Origin: Purpureocillium takamizusanense | Taxonomy: Eukaryota; Ascomycota; Sordariomycetes; Hypocreales; Ophiocordycipitaceae | Reading direction: 5' to 3' | DNA length: 64,000 nt | Assembly: GCF_022605165.1 (NCBI RefSeq) | Contig: NC_063074.1 | Coordinates: 2,011,501 to 2,075,500 of the forward strand | In this document: in pieces, positions 57,017-64,000 of the stretch | How the letters are laid out: every line of letters starts with the position of its first letter | Numbering within the stretch: the first letter of the stretch is position 1 | Notes under the pieces: model-generated | Databases searched by the model: none | Seen by the model: the letters and a program-made list of their open reading frames with translations, nothing else | What the model was told of the DNA's origin: nothing | Program-made: the position numbers and the translations under genes

Positions 57017-58871
57017 ATGCGGCGAGGGGATCTTTACGGAGCTGCCACGGCATCGCTGCTGTTGGCACACGCCACACTGGCTAGGCAGGCTCGAAACGCC
57101 GCCAACGGTACGATGCTGCTGCCTGCAATCCTGACATACCTAGGGGACGGTCGGGGCAAGCCCGCTGACTATGGTGCTCTGCCACAGACGAGTCTGTTCC
57201 CACAGCGTTCGTTACACTTGATGTTCCCAATAAAAGCAAGACGACTGAGGCGCTGGTAAGCCTCCCGTGCTCTATGCCAAAAGACTCGGGGGTTGCTGCC
57301 CCGCAAGAGATTCTCTGTGTTGACCCCCTCCCAAGACTTTTCGCCTCGACGTCGAGCAGTCCAACCATGCTTGTGACCAGGGAAACCTGAGGATCAACGG
57401 TCACCGGCTCAATCAGACCGTTAACGGCGGTGGCCAAGGTATTATATCAAGGAGCGGCGATACAGCCGTCAGGGCGAACTGGCTCTTCAGCTGCCTCCAA
57501 AGCGAGAAGGCACCATATGATCAGGCCGTGTCGGTGACGGTGTATGAGGTTGACGGCCGCCCGATTGAACCTGCTGGCTTTGAGACGTTCTTCCGACAGC
57601 GGCATCCTGTATCGATTGTTGATGTTGATGGTGCTGCTGTCGTGAATCGGCTGCACACGTTGTCAATCCCCCAAGCCGGGACACAGGAACGCCCTCTGAC
57701 AAACGGTGTCTACGGGCAGGACAAGAATGAAGCCGAGCCTCGTCCGACGCTCGCGACCGCCGTTCAAGACGACATTCACAGCAAAGTACAAGAACTCGAT
57801 CTCTTGCGCATTCAGGCCCGTCGTCTGGGCGACCTGATTTTTGAGAAAGAACAAGCCATCGCCCAGCTCTTGGGGAAGAAACCCCCTGTGCCATCTGTCA
57901 AAGTTGACAACTGCGAAAGCATTCGCTGCGTCCTGTCGTATCTTTCAAGAAAGTTCAAGGATGCAACAGGTACCCTCGGGAAAGACTTGGCGGAGCTGAA
58001 GGGCTTTGTCGCCGACGCGGATGATGTGCGGCTGCCAACGCCCGATGACTTGAATGCAGACTTTTGGCGAGAGGCTCAGACTGATGACGATGTTGAAGAT
58101 GAGAATGAGCCAGATGTATACGAAATCACGAACAAGGACGGATCTTGGGAGTGGGAGGAGGAAGTAGTCCTGACGGCCGAGGAAGTGACTGCGTTGCAAG
58201 AAGCTGACCGCCACGCCTACCGATTCCATCGTCGTCAACCACGAGTCAGCCCCCCTTACCCCCAGATTTTAATGCAGCCTTTTTGTGGGCACGACTGACA
58301 CTGCTTCTAGCTCCTCACAGCTATTGCATTAGCAATCCTGGCTATCTGCTCTCTCTCTCTTTGGGCCATTCACCATCTCCATCGTCGGACCCGCCAAGCA
58401 TCCCGAAATGAAACCCAAGCGCTGGGCTCTACCGAATGCCAATGGAGCCTCCGAGAGTCGTGCGCTGAGCGACGTGCCCGCCGCCAGGCCCGCAAGGAAT
58501 CCGTCAGAGCCGTTGTCCAAGGCCTTCTTTCCCGCTGGAAGGGCGCCAGGCATGACGACCTGGAGAAGACCGTAGAGGAGAAGGCCCAAGACGTGGAAGA
58601 GGGGGATACTACGATGGAGGAAGAGATTGCTCAATTCCGAGAGGCAGCGGCAATGGTTGGCGACATCGTCGCTGCTGAAGAAGGGCGAGCACGGCGAAGT
58701 CACCAAGGCCAAAACGCCGTCGATGTTGGAGGTGATGAGGCAGACAGTCCCCCATCGTACGAGAGTGTGTCAAACGAGTCGTCCGTTGTGGCAAACGGGT
58801 TCAGATATACTCCTGGCTCGTCGCCCGACAACTCAGACCATAGAAAAAGCGGTGGGGGGTCAGGTTGGTAG
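57017..58871 (+). CDS. Type I single-pass membrane protein with cytosolic PPxY motif, unknown
   Basis: Exons 57017-57107, 57188-57255, 57336-58244 and 58311-58871; 542 residues. Residues 1-24 form a signal peptide (ATASLLLAHATLA). The extracellular or luminal part of about 330 residues starts DESVPTAFVTLDVPNKS and has five cysteines, an NQT sequon and a helical section (IHSKVQELDLLRIQARRL) near 215-245. It is rich in Asp/Glu before the membrane. A single span, LLTAIALAILAICSLSLWAI, lies at about 357-376, at the start of the last exon. The cytosolic tail of about 165 residues is Arg-rich, then acidic and helical, and carries SPPSYESV, a PPxY motif for WW-domain ubiquitin ligases, near the end. 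I do not recognise the ectodomain family. The last donor is GTCAGC, a weaker site. No neighbour hints at its role. Confidence 0.72.
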
Positions 58872-59504
58872 GCGGTTGCCACAAACTGACATTCATGTTG
58901 GAAGGTCAGGGCAGATAATTTCCAAAACGGCCATAAACTTCAGGTCAAGACACCCTGGTAATCACTATGTACAATTGTAATTGCAAGGTCACGTTCCGTG
59001 AAATGTATGAGACGCGTGCGATGTCATCTGACTGTCGATGTGCACAAACGTTCGACAAAAACTTGACGAGAGCAAGCCCTACGAGCGAAACAAGTGTTTG
59101 CAATTCAAACACAATACACCACGGGCATTCTCGGCTGGTCTCTCGGCTGCTGGCTTTCTTATTTATCCTCGCCATATATTGATTGGTCTAACTAAGCAAG
59201 GTACGGGTACGACTTTGTTGGAGCATGCAGATGATATCCAATGACAAAAGACTCTGAAACCAAAAAATGGAAGATAAAAAAAAATCGAACAGGGGAACGA
59301 AAAGTCCACCCGGTTTCCCAGAAGCGTTGAGGCCGCGTGCGTGTCCCCACCTCTGTCGGTCGGTCGGGAGGCAGTCGTTGTTTGTCGGCGTCGTCAGGGG
59401 GGTGCGCCAAGGCGAGCGGTAAACACTGCGCGGGCAGCAACACGCCCACACCCCTAGTCGGGGAAGAAACAGAAGAGGGTGCAGGAAGTGAAGCCGGCGC
59501 GAGT
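58872..59504. other. Intergenic between convergent genes
   Basis: 633 bases of 3' flank between the PPxY membrane protein (+) and the repeat-bearing secreted protein (-). AT-rich near 59270-59285; nothing else recognised. Confidence 0.5.
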
Positions 59505-60001
59505 CTACATGGGCGCGGAGGCATCGGCGCCGGCGTCTGGAGCACCGCCGGGAGCGCCACCGGGAGCGCCACCGGGAGCGCCACCGGGAGCGCCACCGGG
59601 AGAGGCACCGGGACTGTTGGCGTTGGGGCCGTGATTGCTAGTCACCCCAATGGAATTGTCACCACCGGGGTTCTTGGGCTTGTCGGCAGTGCCGTTCGCG
59701 ATGTTGTCATCGCAATTATATTGTTTGCCATGGACCATGGCGTGATGTTTTCTCTTGTCCATTTTGCACTGCTCTGGGGGTCAGCAGATGATGGAGACTT
59801 TTGCACGGCTCTTCTCGGGACTGGAACTGCACGCAGGGCAAGGGGCCATGGCAAGACTTCACTCACCAACCAATGGGCAACCTTGCTGTGCAACGAGTGG
59901 ACGAGCGACTTCCCAACGTTGCTGCCCAACAAGGGAGCCGGAGCGCCTGAGCTGACGCTCATCAGGGCGACGAAGACGACGGCGACGGCGTTGAGGCGCA
60001 T
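59505..60001 (-). CDS. Small secreted protein with Gly-Gly-Ala-Pro repeats
   Basis: Exons (minus) 60001-59867 and 59768-59505; 132 residues. Residues 1-19 are a signal peptide (AVAVVFVALMSVSSG). The mature protein has two cysteines (CKMDKR; YNCDDN), an Asn/Gly-rich middle and a tail with five or so PGGA units, ending ADASAPM. Those units come from a 12-base tandem repeat. The acceptor is a GAG/CAG tandem, so one Gln may be added or not; the other acceptor 3 bases earlier keeps the frame, while CCCAG further upstream would shift it and lose the repeat. I chose CAG. A TATA box lies about 213 bases upstream. Possible wall-associated or effector role; none shown. Confidence 0.65.
59555..59602 (+). 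repeat. 12-base tandem repeat, four exact units
   Basis: CGCCACCGGGAG repeated four times without change, flanked by partial copies. It lies inside the coding region of the small secreted protein, where it encodes Pro-Gly-Gly-Ala units on the minus strand. Confidence 0.92.
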
Positions 60002-61268
60002 GATCGTTGCTGTTTGACTTTAATTGAAAGCAGGCAAAGGCGTTTCCGAGTCTAGGGTACGGTTCGAATTGTTCTTGGTACAGCTCGTGCTTATTGGGTC
60101 TGTGAGGAACCGACCTGAGCTGTTGTTGTTGTTGTTGCCGTTGTCGTCGTGATTGTGGTTGTGGTTGTGTTGATGATGTCCAAAGCACCTTTTCCTCGGC
60201 TGGCCACGGGCGTCTTTATATGCACAAAGTCGCACGGCACGGGACGCTTTTACTGGATGACCCCTTTGAGAATCGTCGTCGGGCTATGGCGAAAGGGGGG
60301 CCCGCAACATACGCAAGCCGCGCGCCTCCCTGTGACGAAGACACAAGGGAGATAGATAGAGTCCGGACGGGAGAGCGGTGCGGTAGTTGCCACGAACAGA
60401 CGCCCGATGACGCCGCCCCTTGTTCGCGGTTACATAACGAGCTATCGCTTTGCGCGCGAGCAGGCGTGGGTGCCGCTGGCCGCACTGAGAGCAACGACCG
60501 GCGGCAGGTGCGCATCGACTGTGGCATTACGTACGTTGATGTGTGAAAACGATAGAGACATGAAGGGTTCGAGGGGCGGTGCCTGTTCCAGAGTCGCGCG
60601 GGGACGTGTCTCTCTCCACAAGAGGTGTCTCTTTCGGGTGGGATCGATGGGAGTGCGCAGTGCACGACGACGTCTGAGAGTCCATCGCATACGTACGTCG
60701 ACTGTCGCAAGCAGTAATAAAGATTGATTCTGAAACAACGACTTTCTTCAGGAAAATGTGGTGGCATCTATCTGCCTTGGTCTCCATTGCGACTTCGTTT
60801 GTGAGACGTAATGAGATGCTTTTTCCGGGGCCAGAGCGATATCCGAGCGTCCGCAAAGTCGCCATCACGCGAGTTGCAGGCTACGCGGCCGCATCCACTC
60901 GAAAATCCTGCTGCCAGGTCAATGCTGGCAGAAGAATCAGTCATTATTCAACGAGCTGTGGTACGTATGCGCGTGCCTGCGGCTCTCGTGCATCGGACGA
61001 GAGAGTTGCGCGACGAGCCACACTGCAATCGCGCAAGCTCCAAGCCCGGGTAGCTTCACGTCACCGACAACTGCGCCTGCACACAGGCCTGGCTCTGCAG
61101 CGTCGCATTCCTGTGCCCCATAAAGACACACTGACGCCTAGCGTTGTAGACGACGACGCCTGGGCCGGCTCATTCTCCGTGCCCGCGATGCAGAATAAAG
61201 CCTCGCGCATTGGACTCTTGCCATGTTTCGCCTGGCAGTGGGACTCTGCACATAATGTAGGACAATGA
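60002..61268. other. Intergenic: promoter of the repeat-bearing secreted protein
   Basis: 1.27 kb. GTT and GTTGT-type microsatellites at about 60121-60175 lie in the probable 5' UTR of the minus-strand gene. An open frame at 60756-61268 (+) begins with a hydrophobic stretch but is otherwise unlike a real protein. No gene supported. Confidence 0.5.
60214..60220 (-). promoter_or_regulatory. TATA box of the repeat-bearing secreted protein
   Basis: TATAAAG on the minus strand, about 213 bases upstream of the ATG at 60001. As with the cysteine-rich secreted protein, a clear TATA box suggests regulated expression. Confidence 0.55.
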
Positions 61269-62214
61269 TTACGACATGCTCGCCATGGGAAGCTCTGATC
61301 CTTGGCTGTCGCACTGCGCCTGCTTTGCGCTCTGCTCGGGGTCCATGGAGGTCTTGATCTTGCGGATGACGCGCGCCGGGTTACCCGCGACGACGTGGAA
61401 AGGCGGCACGTCCTGCGCAGTTTCGTCAGCTTCTTGTCTTTGCACACGCGTGCGTACCTTATCGACATAACCCGACGTATTGTGAGGATAAGAATAGAGA
61501 AGAAGAAAAAGAAGAAGGAAAAGGGGCAGCCCCATCATGTCCGAGCCCCCCCCCCCCCCAAAAACGTACCTTGGTGACGACACTACCCGCTCCCACGGTC
61601 GCGCCTCGGCCGACGGTGATACCGGCTAGAATGGTGACGTTGCCGCCGATCCAGCAGTCCTCGCCAATGTTGATGGGCTTGCCCGACTCGGGCCCCCTCG
61701 TGCCGTCGCGCAGCTCCGGGTCCAGCGGGTGCATACCGCTGTACAGCGAGACGTGCGGACCGAAGAGGGTGCGCGCTCCGACGGTGATGGTGCACGTGTC
61801 GACCCACGTCGAGTAGGCGTTGATGAAGACGCCCTTGCCCAGCTTCACCTGGGTTCCGTAGTCCATGAAGACGGGCGCCTCAACCAGCGGTTCGTCGTCG
61901 AACTGCGCCTCGTCGGCCGCCGCATCCGGCAGCTCTGTCGGCATGGCCGTCGTGTCGCCGACGACCCTGGAGAAGCTGTCAGTCGAGCCATCGTTGAAGG
62001 TGCTTGCGGGCATGTGGCTGGAGGGTTGAGGATGCTCTCACTCTCTCCAGAGGCGGACCAACTCCCGCCGCGGCGCCACGCCGGCGAGGGCATTGTACGC
62101 ACGCAGCGCCGTCTTGCACCTTGTGCGCTCGGCGACAAGCTCCGGCGTGAGCGCGTGGTAAAGCTCGCCGCGAGCCATCTTCCGCTTGTTCTCGGACATT
62201 GTAGGAGATGCCAT
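61269..62214 (-). CDS. Maltose/galactoside O-acetyltransferase-like (left-handed beta-helix)
   Basis: Exons (minus) 62214-62042, 61966-61570 and 61412-61269; 237 residues. Enzymes of this family move acetyl from acetyl-CoA to a sugar hydroxyl. The N-terminal Mac domain reads KMARGELYHALTPELVAERTRCK and ends RELVRLWR. The hexapeptide helix includes YGTQVKLGKGVFINAYSTWVD, GPHVSLYSGMHPLDPELRDGT (catalytic His in SGMHPLD) and GEDCWIGGNVTILAGITVGRG. The last exon gives DVPPFHVVAGNPARVIRKI. Junctions rebuild LWREVVGDTTAMP and VVTKDVPPF as in relatives. The real substrate in fungi is unknown. A CA repeat sits just upstream of the ATG; the second intron holds a run of 14 C. Confidence 0.93.
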
Positions 62215-62228
62215 GCCTGCCCGCCGTA

Positions 62229-62248
62229 TGTGTGTGTGTGTGTGTGTG
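62229..62248. repeat. CA/TG microsatellite in the 5' UTR of the acetyltransferase
   Basis: About ten TG units on the plus strand (CA in the transcript), ending some 15 bases before the minus-strand ATG at 62214. Length changes here could affect translation or transcription (inference). Confidence 0.85.
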
Positions 62249-62495
62249 GTGTGGTGCGCAGGGGGACAAGCTCGATGCTGTTTGGGATCCCTCTATGAGT
62301 TTCCTTGCACGCCTGGGGACATAAGACGCGCGGTCTCCCCGCAATTCCGCAGCGACCGGGGAAAAGGCACGAAAACCAACGTCCATGCCTTGCTTCGGGG
62401 CTAGTGGGTAGTAGTTGTGGGGAAGACACACAATATGCCATAAGCCCTACGGCGAGGTGAGCGCTACGACCGGCATCTGCATTCTTGGCCCTCAT

Positions 62496-63764
62496 TCATC
62501 GTCTACCCTTGCCGAAGATGAAGTACTCAAAGTTCTGGGCTATTGTCCGGATTCCCTCTTCGAGCGTCCAGCCCTTGGCATCGCAGACCCGACGGTACAT
62601 GTCTTCAAGGGCTGCGTCCATGCCGGGGCCGGCCATGTGCAAGTCGCTTTCAACTAGCACGCGATCGTCGGGCACGGCGCGGACGACGTCGGGGAACTTG
62701 GCTCGCCCCGCATCGGTGCTGAGATTGACGGCCGACGAGAACGAGACATAGACACGGCTTGGGTTGGTTGGGTTCATCCACTGGTTCAGGACCTCGACAG
62801 TACCGCTATAAGAATGAAGACAGATTCTTGGAGGGTACGGCTTGCCGCCCTCACGATTCGAGGAGTCCGAGTCCGAGTCCTGGTCCTCGGCACCTGGGGC
62901 AATCATGCGTCTCTCACGGCGGGAGGGGATATGGCGCTGGTGACCCTTCCAGCAGGCCGAAACGGTGTCGTACAGGATGCCGGGGGCCTGCACGCCGTGG
63001 ACGCTGACGGGCCGGCCCAATTCACCGGCCAGCCGCAGCTGGGCACGGAGAATGGCCTGTTGGTGCGGCATGCAGACGCGGTGACGGCTCAGGAGGCGGC
63101 CTTCACGACCCCCCGGTGTGAGTTCTTGATCCCTTAGTGACGTGATGGCCGGGTCCCAATCCCGTGGCAGGCGAAAGGCGCGATCAATGCCAATCTCACC
63201 AACAAGGGAGGCATCGGGGAAGGACTTGAGGCGGTCACTGCTAGCAGAGAGGAAGGAAGAGAGCGGGGACGGCGTAGGCAGAGCGACGATGAAGGCGTCG
63301 TCGTCGGGTGGAGGGGTGAGGACGGCGCGGTAGTGCATCCGCTTCGCATCTTGGAGAGCCTTAGCATCGGCACCTTCCGGGGGCTGTGCGTATGTAGTCG
63401 TGTTTTTGGGGCCAGTGCCAGTGTCGTCGTACAGCTGGTGGGAGAACCAGGGGTGCCATCCGAAGGCGGGCACGACCTTGCAACATGAAGACGGAGACGG
63501 CGCCTCGAGAGGTGGCGGGCCGGGCCGGAAGCGGGAAGCCACGTCGGCAACGAGCTGCTGGTCCTGAGAGCGGGTGGCCATGATGGCGAGGACGCAGGCG
63601 CGCATCGAGGGCAACTGAGATTCGAGGGCGGCCATGGTGTCGGTAGGATGGCAGTGGGCATCGCACACGGCGAGGCGCCAGGGGAACGACTCGTCCGCGT
63701 TGGCGGGCGGCGGCGCCTGGGACGACGACGCCTCATGCCGGCCGTCGGTGTCGTGCTCGCACAT
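62496..63764 (-). CDS. TatD-family metal-dependent hydrolase (Scn1-like)
   Basis: Single exon, 422 residues from the ATG at 63764; the open frame begins earlier but without an ATG. TatD proteins are metal-dependent deoxyribonucleases of the amidohydrolase fold. Visible ligands are the HxH of CDAHCHPTD (about H37, H39), GWHPW, the Glu of GEIGID, HGVQ, LHSYSG and the Asp of ESDLH. The last is ESD rather than the more usual ETD, as in fungal Scn1-type members. Long loops rich in Pro/Ser/Asp (about 95-165 and 300-325) make it larger than bacterial TatD (about 260). S. pombe Scn1 interacts with Cut9, but DNase activity here is inference. The start context and preceding sequence show no splice need. 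Confidence 0.88.
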   Translation of the reverse strand: MCEHDTDGRHEASSSQAPPPANADESFPWRLAVCDAHCHPTDTMAALESQLPSMRACVLAIMATRSQDQQLVADVASRFRPGPPPLEAPSPSSCCKVVPAFGWHPWFSHQLYDDTGTGPKNTTTYAQPPEGADAKALQDAKRMHYRAVLTPPPDDDAFIVALPTPSPLSSFLSASSDRLKSFPDASLVGEIGIDRAFRLPRDWDPAITSLRDQELTPGGREGRLLSRHRVCMPHQQAILRAQLRLAGELGRPVSVHGVQAPGILYDTVSACWKGHQRHIPSRRERRMIAPGAEDQDSDSDSSNREGGKPYPPRICLHSYSGTVEVLNQWMNPTNPSRVYVSFSSAVNLSTDAGRAKFPDVVRAVPDDRVLVESDLHMAGPGMDAALEDMYRRVCDAKGWTLEEGIRTIAQNFEYFIFGKGRR

Positions 63765-64000
63765 TGCGGGCTGGTGAGGGCGAGCGGATGGATGCCCGAT
63801 GCGTGACGGCACGTCGTGTTGAGAGCGCTGCGGCGATGATTTCGCGCGGAGAAAGTGAGGCCGACGGCAAAACAATGATGATGACTGAATTCTGGGCGAC
63901 AGCTGACTTGGGTATCAACGGACCTTCCAATGATGACGGGCCTGGCCTGGGATGGCCGGAACCAACCTCAGGCAGGGTGTTGAGCCGGGCCCTGTGTGAG
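63765..64000. other. Promoter of the TatD gene, window end
   Basis: 236 bases upstream of the last gene; no gene start or repeat recognised before the window ends. Confidence 0.5.

Noticed and set aside
60756..61268. 170-codon plus-strand frame starting with a hydrophobic stretch
   Set aside because: No convincing signal cleavage site, Arg-rich random sequence after it, and it lies in the 3' flank and promoter zone of minus-strand genes.
63765..63875. Upstream extension of the TatD frame
   Set aside because: No ATG in the extension; only a TTG could start it.

Overview
This 64 kb window is nuclear DNA of a filamentous ascomycete, most likely a GC-rich Sordariomycete (probably Hypocreales). 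The evidence is short GT-AG introns (48-262 bases, often with CTAAC or CTGAC branch-like sites), genes on both strands without operons, and single-copy fungal families such as NTE1, VPS15, a Gephyrin-type CnxE fusion, Zn2Cys6 regulators and an Alr4036-type flavin protein. Exon structures were joined by hand from reading frame, splice signals and family knowledge; no database search was possible. I saw no tRNA, rRNA, CRISPR or intact transposon.

Layout. 1-4.6 kb: no gene I can support. 4.6-13.6 kb, plus strand: arrestin-like adaptor, EMP70-type nine-span membrane protein, PLP-dependent aromatic amino acid decarboxylase. 14.3-15.1 kb: small secreted protein with ten cysteines. 15.9-27.7 kb: dense housekeeping block with TFIIA gamma (-), V-ATPase c'' (+), CnxE (-), RNase P subunit Pop5 (+), GPN-loop GTPase 2 (-) and NTE1 (+); most pairs are divergent or tail-to-tail. 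28.4-41.4 kb: TMEM42-like membrane protein (+), CLC chloride/proton antiporter (-), CHRAC/Dpb3-type histone-fold protein (+), U2A' (-), VPS15 (-). 42.7-43.9 kb: unrecognised 400-residue protein (-). 43.9-50.3 kb: gene-poor, with short palindromes and recurring short words. 50.3-64 kb: FMN-binding PPOX-fold protein (-), Zn2Cys6 regulator (+), type I membrane protein with a cytosolic PPxY motif (+), repeat-bearing small secreted protein (-), maltose-type O-acetyltransferase (-), TatD-type hydrolase (-).

Function. Several genes serve the endomembrane system: arrestin adaptor, EMP70, V-ATPase c'', CLC antiporter, VPS15 and NTE1. This looks like ordinary scattering of housekeeping genes rather than a cluster. 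I see no biosynthetic gene cluster and no convincing new multi-gene system. The most novel material is the set of lineage-specific-looking proteins (two secreted proteins, the PPxY membrane protein, the unknown protein at 42.7 kb), a 16-base micro-exon, a POP5/GPN2 tail-to-tail pair only 6 bases apart, a decayed duplication behind the decarboxylase stop, and palindromic elements in the gene-poor stretches.
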